Source of the DNA: an uncultured Oscillospiraceae bacterium
GTDB taxonomy: Bacteria > Bacillota > Clostridia > Oscillospirales > Ruminococcaceae
Assembly (NCBI GenBank): GCA_934466475.1
Contig: CAKSLI010000015.1
Span: forward strand, 1 to 32,256
Reading direction: 5' to 3'
Length of the DNA stretch: 32,256 bases
Shown: one piece after another, positions 1 to 7,586 of the stretch
Numbering within the stretch: position 1 is the first letter of the stretch
How the letters are laid out: each line of letters begins with the position of its first letter
The notes under the pieces: model-generated
The model's database searches: none
What the model was told of the DNA's origin: nothing
What the model saw: only the letters and a program-made list of their open reading frames with translations
Made by a program: the position numbers and the translations under genes

Positions 1-151
1 TCGCAGGTTTTGAGCGCAATGAACTTCATTCGTTCCTGCTTGTTTACTTCCGACGGCTCGCGGCGAAAAAAGCTGCCGCCTCATTCAAGAAATCCCTTTC
101 CTCCTGAAGCCGCTTGCTTTCCTTGTTCAGCCGCTTTACCTCGCTTTGGAG
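1..151 (-). mobile_element. IS3-family insertion sequence remnant (OrfA C-terminus and OrfB start)
   Basis: Read on the minus strand, bases 151-44 encode the typical C-terminal end of an IS3-family OrfA: LQSEVKRLNKESKRL, then QEERDFLNEAAAFFAA, closing SRRK and a TAA at 46-44. This matches the usual leucine-zipper and 'EERDiLkkAAAyFA' ending of that family. An OrfB start follows 14 bases on (ATG at 29-27, MKFIALKTC) and runs off the window. The OrfA N-terminal part and the outer inverted repeat are absent: sequence beyond about 151 belongs to a MocR gene. What is seen is therefore one broken junction of an IS. The family assignment rests on protein pattern only. Confidence 0.72.
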
Positions 152-1161
152 TGTTCCCGTATAACAGCAGACTCCCGTCAAAGCGGCAGCTTGCTGCGGA
201 AACAGACGTCAGCACGATAACGATAGAACACGCGTACGCTCTCCTTTGCGACGAGGGCTATGCGGAGTTCCGTGAGCGCAGCGGATTTTTCGTGATATTT
301 CTGCAGGCTGACGGATTTGCCGCGGCTGAGAAAATTCCGGAGATCCATTCACAACACACTGTGAAGCTGCCTGAATCCACGGAGTTTTTCGCTTCTGTAC
401 TCAGCCGGACAATGCGGAAAGTCATTGCGGACCGTCATGACGAACTCCTTCAAAAATCCCCGAACAGCGGCTGCGATGAACTCCGCAGCGCGATAAGAAA
501 TTATCTCGCGCGAAACCGCGGAATATACGTTGATACGGAGCAGATAATCATTGGCGCGGGCGCAGAATATCTGTACCGCCTTATAATCGAGCTTTTCGGC
601 AGGGATAAGAAATACGCGGTCGAATCGCCGTGTTACGAGAAAATCGAGCAGATATACCGTTCAGTGGGCGTTAAATATGAGCTGCTTCCGCTGAACGACG
701 ACGGAATCGACAGCGAGGCACTGTCCGGTTCCGGCGCGGAGATTCTGCACACCACGCCGTTTTGCAGCTATCCCAGTGGAGTTACCGCCTCTGCTTCCAA
801 GCGGCACGAATATATCCGCTGGTCGGAAAAGACGGGGCGATTCATCATTGAATCGGACTACGGCTCGGAGTTCTCGGTTTCATCGAAGCCTATGGAAACG
901 CTCTTTGCGCTTTCGGATATGGACAACGTGCTGTATCTGAACACGTTTTCAAGAACTATCTCACCAGCTGTGCGCATAGGCTACATGGTGCTGCCCAAGC
1001 GGCTTGTACAGCCGTTTCAGGACAGGCTCGGATTCTATTCCTGCACGGTTTCGGCGTTTGAACAGTATGTTCTCGCGGAGCTTATCAGCAGCGGTGTATT
1101 TGAAAGGCATATCAATCGTGTGAGGAGAAATGTCAGAAAGACGAATGAGCCCGGCAATTAA
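148..1161 (+). pseudogene. MocR/GntR-type regulator with aminotransferase domain, truncated at both ends
   Basis: From base 148 the frame gives a GntR winged-helix piece (GVFPYNSRLPSKRQLAAE, then VSTITIEHAYALLCDEGY and ERSGFFV), followed by a fold-type I aminotransferase-like domain (IIIGAGAEYLYRLI, CYEKIEQIY, TPFCSYPSGV, ESDYGSEF). MocR/PdxR-type regulators are normally about 450-480 residues; about 337 remain here. The first helix of the DNA-binding domain is replaced by antisense IS3 sequence, so the apparent upstream start at base 10 is an artefact. The C-terminus stops just after INRVRR, where family members go on for some 60 or more residues. The usual PLP-lysine motif TFSK reads TFSR (codon 952-954). 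Double truncation plus loss of the lysine argue for a dead gene. No ribosome-binding site is left to start it. Confidence 0.7.
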
Positions 1162-1172
1162 CCGGACTCATT
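1144..1172 (-). terminator. Hairpin between the MocR remnant and the solute-binding protein gene
   Basis: An 11-bp imperfect stem (AATGAGCCCGG against CCGGACTCATT) has a 7-base loop that contains the MocR remnant's stop codon. It lies 26 bases past the stop of the minus-strand solute-binding protein gene and is followed on that strand by a modest T-rich stretch. It is probably that gene's terminator and perhaps works both ways. Confidence 0.5.
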
Positions 1173-1197
1173 CTGAACCTATTTTGGACTGACTGGA

Positions 1198-2628
1198 TTA
1201 TAAGCTCTTTTCAGCGAGCTTTTCGTTAGCTGAATCAAGCTCCCCCTGGACTGCCGCACGGATAGTTTCGCGGGTCTGCGTCCAGCTTGCGCCGCTGTTG
1301 TAGGCTTCCTTCATCGGATTGTTGACGAGGTCGGCTACGTTAGAGGTAACGGCGTTGTACATCTCGATTACCGGGTGCTCAGCGGTCATCTGATTTACAA
1401 GGCGGTACATATCCCACTGTTCCTGCGTCCAGTTGTACTCGTCGAATGCCTGGCGCTTTCCGATTTCGACAGCCGCTTCGCTGTCACGGGTAGCCATTGC
1501 GCAGTTGAGGTATGCGGCCACTCCCTCGGGGTTCTTTGCGCCCTTTACAAGAGAGAATCCGGAAACTCTCGCGGGGAGGTAATACTCGTCGGCGTCAGTG
1601 CATTTCGGCATGGGGACGAACATTACATCTTCCTGATTATCGGCGAAGTCCTGAATGTAGTTGTTGTAGGGGTACATCGCGTACAGACCTACCGGATAGA
1701 ACAGGGTCTTTCCGTCTGCAACGCGCTTCGGCTGAACCTGCCAGTTGTACTGCGCCTTAGGGAACTGGAGGTTGTTGGTGTTCATGTTCAGCATGAATGT
1801 CTGCGCCTTTTCGAGCATTGCGTTGTCGAGGTTCTGCACGATTTTTCCATCGCTCATGCCGACATAAGGAACGCCTGTCGTCTGTGAAAATCCGCTTTCG
1901 AACCACCAGCCGTCGGTAGCGTATTTTTCAGCGTCAACATCGCAGAATTTCGTCATCATTTCCCATAACGCGTCCCATGTCCACTTGCCATCTGCAAGAA
2001 GCTCCGCCGGGTCGTCAAGGGAATTGTCACGGATAGTGTTTTTGTTGTAGAACATTACGCAGTCGCCCTCTACGTCAACAGCTCCTACATAGTGGTTTCC
2101 ATTAAACGCAAACTGCTCGTTTACCTCGCTCATTGGCGCCCACAGTTCGCTGCTGAAATCAACGTACTTGTCAAGCGGGGCGAACATTCCGGTGATCGCG
2201 CCCTTGGGGAACACGTCCATGTCGCCTGCGCTGAACATATCCGGTGAATCGTCCGCCTGCACCAGAACCGCAAGCTTGTCGTAGCGGCTGTCCCAGGGAG
2301 TGTTGACGTATTCTATCCTGCCGCCGAACTGGCTCTGGAACATCTCCAGCGCCGGAGCCACCGGCTGTCCCTCTGCGGGATTCAGATCCCATGAGGACAG
2401 GAACTTTACAACGCCGTTTTTCAGCTTTTCAGCGCCGATGTCGATTTCTGCAATTTTATCCGCGTCCTCCTTGTTCATGGTTGCCGTGGTAGCCGCGGTA
2501 GTCGCCTGAGCCGGAGAGTTGGAGGAGACCGGAGCGCTGCTTATCTCCTGCTGCTCGTCGCATCCCGTAACCGCGAGAACGGAGCATACCGCAAGCGCCG
2601 CCGCTGTGATTCTTGTGATGTTTTTCAT
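1198..2628 (-). CDS. Extracellular solute-binding lipoprotein of a carbohydrate ABC transporter (family 1 type)
   Basis: A secreted, membrane-tethered substrate-binding protein of about 476 residues. The N-terminus has a basic start, a hydrophobic stretch and a lipobox ending VTGC (Cys23), followed by a Ser/Ala/Thr-rich linker. The mature part has family-1 solute-binding patterns such as DSRYDKLAVLVQADDSPDMF, a MFYNKN stretch and a tryptophan-rich region (WTWDALWEMM). The start was set at 2628 because GAAAGGA lies 9 bases upstream; the in-frame ATG at 2637 abuts that site. It follows the NPDTG surface-protein gene by 26 bases on the same strand, so the two are probably one transcript. No permease or ATPase gene is next to it; downstream lies only a broken regulator and an IS end. 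The ligand is unknown; an oligosaccharide fits the neighbouring glucanases. Confidence 0.85.
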   Translation of the reverse strand: MKNITRITAAALAVCSVLAVTGCDEQQEISSAPVSSNSPAQATTAATTATMNKEDADKIAEIDIGAEKLKNGVVKFLSSWDLNPAEGQPVAPALEMFQSQFGGRIEYVNTPWDSRYDKLAVLVQADDSPDMFSAGDMDVFPKGAITGMFAPLDKYVDFSSELWAPMSEVNEQFAFNGNHYVGAVDVEGDCVMFYNKNTIRDNSLDDPAELLADGKWTWDALWEMMTKFCDVDAEKYATDGWWFESGFSQTTGVPYVGMSDGKIVQNLDNAMLEKAQTFMLNMNTNNLQFPKAQYNWQVQPKRVADGKTLFYPVGLYAMYPYNNYIQDFADNQEDVMFVPMPKCTDADEYYLPARVSGFSLVKGAKNPEGVAAYLNCAMATRDSEAAVEIGKRQAFDEYNWTQEQWDMYRLVNQMTAEHPVIEMYNAVTSNVADLVNNPMKEAYNSGASWTQTRETIRAAVQGELDSANEKLAEKSL

Positions 2629-2654
2629 TCTGCTCATTCCTTTCGTAAACGGAA

Positions 2655-3290
2655 TTACTTTCTTCTGGTTGCGAAGAGCACGCCAGCTGCGATAATTGCT
2701 GCGCCTGATACTGCTGCAATTCCGGAAACTCCAGTGTCGGGATTGCCCTTTGCGGGAGCAGTGGTTTCTGCGGGAGTTTCAGTGGCTGCGGGATCCTCGG
2801 CGGGAGTTTCTACGTCCGCTGCGTTTTCTGTGCTGTCTGTGGGAGCTGCAACAGGCTCATCGGAGAATGTCATCTCAAGCAGCTCAATGCCGTGACCCAT
2901 AATAGCCATGCCTGCATTCTGGAGAAGCTCAAGCTGGTCAGCCGGGATAGTGAAACTTATGGAGGAGCTGTCCATCTCAAGCGTGTAGCTGTCGCCGCCC
3001 TCGGAAAGGACTGCGCCGTTCAGCGTGCTGATGAAAGGCCAGCCTGCGTCGTTCACCATGGGCTTGATGCACCAGTAGTTCTGACCGTCCATGTCGGCGA
3101 GGCTCTCGTTTACGTTGTAGGTGATGGTGACTGTGGTGTCGGGAGTAACGTCTGCAAATTCCTCAGCGCCAATGGTAACGCTGGTGCTCCAGCCGAAGCC
3201 GAGATCCTTGTTGATGGAGTAAGCGCCTGCGGCAGCGGAAATTGCTGCGGCTGCGGCAGCAGCGGTAATAACGGAGATAAACTTTTTCAT
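2655..3290 (-). CDS. Small secreted surface protein with NPDTG cell-wall sorting tail
   Basis: A 211-residue protein with an Ala-rich signal peptide (residues 1 to about 23) and a folded central region of about 130 residues rich in beta-type sequence (VTIGAEEFADVTPDTTVTITY, GQNYWCIKPMVND). A Pro/Glu/Thr-rich linker follows (about 148-182). The C-terminal sorting signal is NPDTG at 183-187, a hydrophobic segment and RRK at the end. NPXTG-type tails are sortase substrates, so the protein is predicted to be anchored to the wall or held in the membrane. The ribosome-binding site is AAAGGAAG, 7-8 bases before ATG. The central domain was not assigned to a family; a carbohydrate-binding role is a guess from its neighbours. 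It is divergent from the AraC gene, which is a plausible activator. Confidence 0.75.
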   Translation of the reverse strand: MKKFISVITAAAAAAAISAAAGAYSINKDLGFGWSTSVTIGAEEFADVTPDTTVTITYNVNESLADMDGQNYWCIKPMVNDAGWPFISTLNGAVLSEGGDSYTLEMDSSSISFTIPADQLELLQNAGMAIMGHGIELLEMTFSDEPVAAPTDSTENAADVETPAEDPAATETPAETTAPAKGNPDTGVSGIAAVSGAAIIAAGVLFATRRK

Positions 3291-3323
3291 GATGATTCTT
3301 CCTTTCAGGTATTTACGGTTTCC

Positions 3324-3338
3324 CGGAACGGTGTTCCG
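3324..3338 (-). other. Perfect palindrome in the leader of the NPDTG gene
   Basis: CGGAAC-GGT-GTTCCG is a perfect 6-bp inverted repeat between the putative -10 box and the start codon of the minus-strand NPDTG gene. It could be a leader hairpin or a protein-binding site. No T-run follows it, so a terminator is unlikely. Confidence 0.4.
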
Positions 3339-3351
3339 TTTTGTTGTCTAT

Positions 3352-3357
3352 ATTATA
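3352..3357 (-). promoter_or_regulatory. Putative -10 box of the NPDTG/solute-binding protein transcript
   Basis: On the minus strand TATAAT occurs in the context GCTATAATATAG, 62 bases upstream of the NPDTG start. The -35 region at 17-bp spacing (TATAAC) is poor. A good -10 with a weak -35 is typical of activator-dependent promoters and fits the divergent AraC gene. Weak evidence. Confidence 0.4.
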
Positions 3358-3421
3358 GCATTTACCTAACTAGCGTTATATCAGAAATTTAACATTTGTA
3401 TCGTCAGTTTATCCGAAATGC

Positions 3422-3450
3422 TTGACGGACGTGAGATTTTTTTGTATAAT
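3422..3450 (+). promoter_or_regulatory. Promoter of the AraC-family regulator gene
   Basis: TTGACG (3422-3427), a 17-bp spacer and TATAAT (3445-3450), 39 bases before the AraC start codon. Confidence 0.75.
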
Positions 3451-3489
3451 ATATTCAATGATACTTCCTTATAAAAAGGAGAAAATGCA

Positions 3490-4251
3490 ATGAGCGAACT
3501 TCACAAAGAACTGTCGCGCATAGAATTTGAAATGCGCGAAAATTCCATGACCCACACCCCGGTAGAGAATGAAATGCGTTTCTACGAGGCGGTAAAGCGC
3601 GGTGATATGGACGCCGCAAGAACGCTTTCCACGCCGCTTGGCGGGGAGGGCTTCGGCGTGCTTTCCACCGACCGCCTGCGTAATCTGAAATATCACCTTG
3701 TGATAACGGTGTCGTTCATCACGCGTTTCTGCGTTGAGGGCGGAATGGAGCGCGAGACCGCCTACAACCTCAGCGACCTCTATATAAGGAAAGCGGACCT
3801 TGCAGGTTCTCCGGAGGAGATAAACGCGATACACTCCGAGCTTATCACGGACTTCACAGAGCGAATGGCTAGGCTGAAAAATGGCAGCAGCTACTGCTAT
3901 CAGGTCACGAAATGCATGGAGTACGTCTACGAACACCTGCACGAAAAGCTGATGGTGAGCGATATCGCGGAGGAGCTGGGACTTTCGGTGCAGTACCTTT
4001 CAAAGCTGTTCCGCATGGAAACTGGACTGACGCTCAACCGGTACATATTGAAGAAAAAGATAGACGCCGCCTGCCAGATGCTGAAATATTCCCAGTATGA
4101 AGCCGTGGACGTTGGGAACTTCCTCGCATTCAGCTCCCACAGCCATTTTATCCAGAAATTCCGCGAGGAGACCGGGCTAACTCCGAAACAGTACCGCGAA
4201 AAGTACTACCATTCGTCCTCCGGAATGAAAGCCGGCGTGGAAATAAAATAA
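3490..4251 (+). CDS. AraC-family transcriptional regulator
   Basis: A 253-residue protein with two AraC-type helix-turn-helices at the C-terminus (about residues 139-240). The first is in YEHLHEKLMVSDIAEELGLS followed by QYLSKLFRMETGLTLNRYI. The second is in DVGNFLAFSSHSHFIQKF, ending in the typical TGLTPKQYREKY. The N-terminal half (about 130 residues) shows no cupin-like pattern and resembles the all-helical middle part of YesN-type regulators. The start is supported by AAGGAGA 7 bases upstream. The gene has its own promoter. It lies between a divergent surface-protein/solute-binding transcript and the co-directional GH16-GH5 genes, so it is the obvious candidate regulator of this beta-glucan region. 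The inducer is unknown. Confidence 0.85.
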   Translation: MSELHKELSRIEFEMRENSMTHTPVENEMRFYEAVKRGDMDAARTLSTPLGGEGFGVLSTDRLRNLKYHLVITVSFITRFCVEGGMERETAYNLSDLYIRKADLAGSPEEINAIHSELITDFTERMARLKNGSSYCYQVTKCMEYVYEHLHEKLMVSDIAEELGLSVQYLSKLFRMETGLTLNRYILKKKIDAACQMLKYSQYEAVDVGNFLAFSSHSHFIQKFREETGLTPKQYREKYYHSSSGMKAGVEIK

Positions 4252-4363
4252 AACTAAAAACGTGATATTTTTATGCGTATCGTAATATAATCGCGCGGGA
4301 TTTTATGCTAAAATCAAGATACAAGGCAGAACTTCCAAACCCCAGAAAGGAACGTGATATATT

Positions 4364-5173
4364 ATGAAAAAACACATTATCAGCATTATGCTCATCGCAG
4401 GAACTGTCGCACTCTGCGGCTGTTCCGCAAATAACGGAGCCTCCTCCGCGGAGGAGTCGTCGCTGAATTCGGAGGTGACAGCTTCCGTGGCAGAAACAAC
4501 TGAATCCCCGGCTGAAAGCAGCGTTCTCGCAGACCTCACCGGGACCTACGACGATGTAAGCGAGAAGTTCGAATTTTCGGACGGCTGGTCGAACGGCTCG
4601 ATGTTCAACTGCACATGGCGCAAGAGCAACGGCAGTATTTCCGACGGCTCAATGAAGCTCACTATTGATAAGGACCTGATGGACAAGCCGCCCTATTCCG
4701 GCGCGGAGTTCCGTTCACGGGATTTCTACGGCTACGGTATGTACGAGGTCGTTATGAAGCCGATAAAGAACGACGGCGTGGTAAGTTCGTTCTTCACCTA
4801 CACGGGTCCCTCCGATAACAACCCGTGGGACGAGATAGACATTGAGTTCCTCGGCAAGGACACCACAAAGGTGCAGTTCAACTATTTTACCGACAGCAAG
4901 GGAAATCACGAATTTCTGTACGACCTCGGATTTGACGCTTCCGAGGAGTTCCACACCTACGGTTTCGACTGGCAGGCGGACAGCATCACATGGTACGTTG
5001 ACGGCGAAGCGGTCTACACGGCGACCGAGAATATCCCCTCCACTCCCGGAAAAATAATGATGAACGTATGGCCGGGAACAGGCGTTGACGGCTGGCTGAA
5101 CGCATTTGACGGCACAGTTCCGCTTACAGCAGAATACAAGTCTGTGGATTTCACTGCGGCAGAGGAGGGCTGA
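4364..5173 (+). CDS. Glycoside hydrolase family 16 beta-glucanase (lichenase-like) lipoprotein
   Basis: A 269-residue secreted lipoprotein. Residues 1-20 form a lipoprotein signal peptide with lipobox LCGC (Cys20). A Ser/Glu-rich linker runs to about residue 55, and one GH16 domain fills the rest. The family signature DEIDIEFLG is at residues 156-164; by family knowledge Glu157 is the nucleophile, Asp159 the assisting acid and Glu161 the acid/base. Other GH16 patterns are [17 protein letters not shown] and [18 protein letters not shown], with a late MMNVWPG. The exact DEIDIEFLG form is typical of bacterial lichenases cutting beta-1,3-1,4-glucan; activity on laminarin or xyloglucan is less likely. 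AAAGGAACG precedes the start. The GH5 gene starts 2 bases after the stop, so the two are co-translated or nearly so. Confidence 0.9.
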   Translation: MKKHIISIMLIAGTVALCGCSANNGASSAEESSLNSEVTASVAETTESPAESSVLADLTGTYDDVSEKFEFSDGWSNGSMFNCTWRKSNGSISDGSMKLTIDKDLMDKPPYSGAEFRSRDFYGYGMYEVVMKPIKNDGVVSSFFTYTGPSDNNPWDEIDIEFLGKDTTKVQFNYFTDSKGNHEFLYDLGFDASEEFHTYGFDWQADSITWYVDGEAVYTATENIPSTPGKIMMNVWPGTGVDGWLNAFDGTVPLTAEYKSVDFTAAEEG

Positions 5174-5175
5174 AA

Positions 5176-6207
5176 ATGAACGAATTCAAGGGATACAGGA
5201 ACGGCGTTGACCTCGGCGGCTGGCTCTCCCAGTGCGGCTACGAAAAGGAGCATATCGAAAGCTTCATCACTGAATCGGATATCGCACGGATAGCTTCGTG
5301 GGGCTGCGATCATGTGCGCCTGCCGTTTGACTATAACATAATCCTTGACGATAGCGGAGATGTGATGGAAAGCGGACTGAAGCTGCTGGAGCGCTGCGCG
5401 GACTGGTGCGGGGCATACGGGCTTAATATAATTCTCGACCTGCACAAGACTATGGGATTTTCGTTCGACAAGGGCGAGCAGGAATCCGGGTTCTTTGAGA
5501 ATAAGCGCTATCAGGATGTTTTTGTGAACCTCTGGAGCAGCATTGCAAAGCGCTTTGGCAATCGGAACGACGTTGCTTTCGAGCTGCTCAACGAGATAAC
5601 AGAGCGCCGTTTTGCGGAGATATGGAACCGCATTGCCGCGCGCACGATAACCGAAATTCGCAGGTACGCTCCGGAAAATTTCGTGCTCATCGGCGGCATT
5701 TATCAGAACAGCATTTTCGGTCTGACGCTGCTTGACAAGCCGTGCGACGAGCATATCGTGTTCAATTTCCACTATTACAATCCGCTGGTGTTCACTCATC
5801 AGAAAGCATACTGGATAGATAAAATGACGGACGAATGCGAGATAAGCTACCCCGGTCCAACAAAGGAATATTATGAAAAATCCCTTAAATTTATCGGTCC
5901 CGACCTCGCGCAGGCTTACGAAAATTACCCCGTTGATATCGTGGACCGCCGTTTCATGGAAGCGGAGATGCAGGTCGCCGCTGATGTCGGCGAGAAAATG
6001 AACGTCCCGGTTTACTGCGGAGAATACGGCGTTATCGACAAGGTGGGCGGCTCTGACCTGCTCCGCTGGTACGATGATATTCACGCTGTCTTTGATAAAT
6101 TCGGTTTCGGTCGTGCTGCGTGGAACTACAAGGAAAAGGACTTCGGAATAGTTGACGAGTGCCGCGCGGATATCGCAGACGAGATCGTTAAACATCTGAA
6201 ACGATAA
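5176..6207 (+). CDS. Intracellular glycoside hydrolase family 5 enzyme (cellulase-type fold)
   Basis: A 343-residue single-domain (beta/alpha)8 glycosidase. Near the N-terminus is GVDLGGWLSQCG, close to the GINLGGWL found in many GH5 and glucan 1,3-beta-glucosidase-like members, and then WGCDHVRLPFDY. The acid/base motif LLNE ends at Glu140 and the nucleophile motif YCGEYG has Glu283. HFHYYNP is present in the form NFHYYNP. There is no signal peptide or carbohydrate-binding module, so it should act in the cytoplasm on imported oligosaccharides. It starts 2 bases after the GH16 stop with GAGGAGGG just upstream, forming a two-gene operon: an outer endo-glucanase and an inner trimming enzyme. 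Exact substrate and GH5 subfamily cannot be read from sequence alone. Confidence 0.88.
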   Translation: MNEFKGYRNGVDLGGWLSQCGYEKEHIESFITESDIARIASWGCDHVRLPFDYNIILDDSGDVMESGLKLLERCADWCGAYGLNIILDLHKTMGFSFDKGEQESGFFENKRYQDVFVNLWSSIAKRFGNRNDVAFELLNEITERRFAEIWNRIAARTITEIRRYAPENFVLIGGIYQNSIFGLTLLDKPCDEHIVFNFHYYNPLVFTHQKAYWIDKMTDECEISYPGPTKEYYEKSLKFIGPDLAQAYENYPVDIVDRRFMEAEMQVAADVGEKMNVPVYCGEYGVIDKVGGSDLLRWYDDIHAVFDKFGFGRAAWNYKEKDFGIVDECRADIADEIVKHLKR

Positions 6208-6227
6208 TTGCAGCAGCGATAAATACA

Positions 6228-6348
6228 GGGAACCTCTAAAAACCGGTGTGAAAAGCAAAAATGGGCAGGGTGTGCCAGCTTCTAGGAAAGCCGACGAAGA
6301 TGGTGCGCACTGCTCATTTTCGCTCACATGAGGTTTTTAGAGGTGACC
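6228..6348 (+). repeat. Snap-back element copy A (121 bp, internally deleted form)
   Basis: The ends are GGGAACCTCTAAAAACC on the left and, read in reverse, GGTCACCTCTAAAAACC on the right. The inverted similarity extends inward past ATGGGCAG/ATGAGCAG, so the element folds on itself. Its first ~70 bases are nearly identical to copy D at 32073, but the central ~110 bases of D are missing. Flanking TACA at 6224-6227 and 6349-6352 is a possible 4-bp target duplication. It sits between the GH5 stop codon and that operon's terminator. It encodes no protein and looks like a small non-autonomous (MITE-like) element. Confidence 0.8.
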
Positions 6349-6356
6349 TACAATAA

Positions 6357-6389
6357 GCAGGTGCATTATTGAAAATGCGCCTGCCTGTT
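6357..6389 (+). terminator. Terminator of the GH16-GH5 operon
   Basis: An 11-bp stem with one mismatch (GCAGGTGCATT against AATGCGCCTGC, loop of 6 bases) is followed by CTGTTTAT. It is displaced from the GH5 stop by repeat copy A. Confidence 0.65.
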
Positions 6390-6437
6390 TATATCCTGAA
6401 GAAATGCAGATATTGTCCTGAAAATAGCTTTCCCCAC

Positions 6438-6466
6438 TTGAATTGTATATCCGAAAATGATATCAT
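6438..6466 (+). promoter_or_regulatory. Promoter of the alpha/beta hydrolase gene
   Basis: TTGAAT (6438-6443), a 17-bp spacer and TATCAT (6461-6466), 32 bases before the chosen start codon. The -10 box departs from consensus. Confidence 0.5.
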
Positions 6467-6498
6467 TATAGAAAGACACTATGGGAGGAACACAATAC

Positions 6499-7281
6499 AT
6501 GAAAAGCAAAATGAACTATCCATGCGCATTTATACGGAAGGAACTTCATTGCGCGTATGACGATAAGGATATTTTCGGTACGCTATATATCCCGGATAAC
6601 GGACGTGCAAAGCACCCGGCAGTCATTCTGAGCCACGGATACAACGGTACAGGAGCTGATATGCAGGACATGGCAGAGGAGATTGCCCGCAGCGGAGTTT
6701 TAGCGTACGCTTTTGATTACTGCGGAGGCAGCACCCGTTCACAAAGCTCCGGGATTTCCGTGGATATGAGCGTTGAAACTGAACAGGACGACCTGCGTAA
6801 TGTTATAGATATGATTTCCAGGCTGGATAATGCAGACGACTCAAAGCTGTATCTTTACGGTGAAAGTCAGGGCGGATTCGTTGCTGCGCTGACTGGCGCT
6901 GAGATACCGGACATGATATCAGGAATGTTTCTGGTCTACCCTGCGTTCTGCATTGTTGACCAGTGGCTTTCAATGAATCCCGCTACTATGACAGAACCTT
7001 TCAGATTCATGGGTGAAATGACGCTTTCCAGAGCCTATTATGATGGGGTGCCAAGATATGATATTTACAAACACATAAGCTCGTTTACGAATCCCGTGTT
7101 GATATGGCATGGCGATAACGATCAGATCGTTGATATTTCATACGCATATAAGGTCAAAGAAGCGTTCCACGACTCTGATCTAACTATAATTGAAGGAGGA
7201 GGTCACGGATTTAACGGGAAAGACAGGCAGCTTGTCAAAGACGGCGTTTGCGGCTATCTTAAAGTTCATGCCTTTAGTTAA
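6499..7281 (+). CDS. Alpha/beta hydrolase, feruloyl/cinnamoyl-esterase-like
   Basis: A 260-residue cytoplasmic serine hydrolase. The triad can be read directly: Ser123 in GESQGG, Asp208 in WHGDNDQIVD and His236 in GGGHGF. An oxyanion-hole motif (LSHGYNG) lies near residue 50. The arrangement (N-terminal strand with FGTLYIP, 'SHG' loop, small insert after GESQGG with VYPAFCIVDQW) resembles small gut-bacterial esterases that release hydroxycinnamates from plant polysaccharide. That substrate is inferred; acyl-sugar or peptide ester activity is equally possible. The start is set at 6499 because GGGAGG at 6484-6489 has proper spacing to it, whereas the ATG at 6481 precedes that site. It is monocistronic, with its own promoter and terminator. 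Confidence 0.8.
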   Translation: MKSKMNYPCAFIRKELHCAYDDKDIFGTLYIPDNGRAKHPAVILSHGYNGTGADMQDMAEEIARSGVLAYAFDYCGGSTRSQSSGISVDMSVETEQDDLRNVIDMISRLDNADDSKLYLYGESQGGFVAALTGAEIPDMISGMFLVYPAFCIVDQWLSMNPATMTEPFRFMGEMTLSRAYYDGVPRYDIYKHISSFTNPVLIWHGDNDQIVDISYAYKVKEAFHDSDLTIIEGGGHGFNGKDRQLVKDGVCGYLKVHAFS

Positions 7282-7304
7282 CCGAGGAAATTTGCAGAGT
7301 AGAA

Positions 7305-7341
7305 AAAAAGAACACAGAATTGATTGCCTGTGTCCTTTTTT
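7305..7341 (+). terminator. Terminator of the alpha/beta hydrolase gene
   Basis: The stem ACACAG/CTGTGT (7312-7317 and 7328-7333) is flanked by an A-run and followed by CCTTTTTTG. It reads as a terminator on both strands. Confidence 0.7.
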
Positions 7342-7356
7342 GTTTGTTTAAGAGTT

Positions 7357-7586
7357 GGTCACCTCTAAAAACCGGTTTGAAAAGGGAAAATGGGTAGAGT
7401 GCGCCGAATGCGATGAAAGCCGACGAAGTAAGGCTGTATGCCTTACGAGGAGGTGCAACACGATGTTGCAGAGCGAAATAACCGGGCGACGGCATGGACG
7501 CCGTCGCATCAGAAATTTCGCTCGTTGAAAGAAGCAGTCGGTGTGCTATACACATTTTCACTCAAACAAGGTTTTTAGAGGTTCCC
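7357..7586 (+). repeat. Snap-back element copy B (230 bp, full length)
   Basis: Terminal inverted repeats are GGTCACCTCTAAAAACC and, reversed from the right, GGGAACCTCTAAAAACC. Inside are nested hairpins: TAAGGC/GCCTTA, GCAACA/TGTTGC, and GCGACGGC/GCCGTCGC, the last enclosed by GAGCGAAAT/ATTTCGCTC. The centre is nearly identical to copy D at 32073. No clear target duplication was found. It lies between the hydrolase terminator and the tRNA terminator. The 350 bases between 7282 and 7631 contain only these terminators and this element. Confidence 0.85.
7463..7528 (+). CDS. Possible 21-residue Arg-rich micropeptide inside repeat copy B
   Basis: A 21-codon frame begins ATG at 7463, nine bases after a perfect Shine-Dalgarno core (GAGGAGGT at 7447-7454), and ends TGA at 7528. 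The peptide starts MLQSEITGRRHGRRR and is strongly basic. Copy D at 32179-32244 keeps the same frame, start, stop and ribosome-binding site with three base differences (one silent, one Arg/Lys, one Arg/Cys). The frame overlaps the element's strongest hairpin, so the constraint may come from RNA structure. A real gene is possible but unproven. Confidence 0.22.
   Translation: MLQSEITGRRHGRRRIRNFAR

Noticed and set aside
10..147. Upstream start and first 46 codons of the MocR reading frame
   Set aside because: These codons are the complement of IS3 OrfA, not a regulator N-terminus.
5014..6327. 437-codon minus-strand frame opposite the GH5 gene
   Set aside because: It is antisense to a clear GH5 enzyme, has no family pattern, and its first codons lie in repeat copy A.
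7274..7561. 95-codon minus-strand frame across the hydrolase terminator and repeat copy B
   Set aside because: It is made of repeat sequence and a terminator and has no ribosome-binding site.
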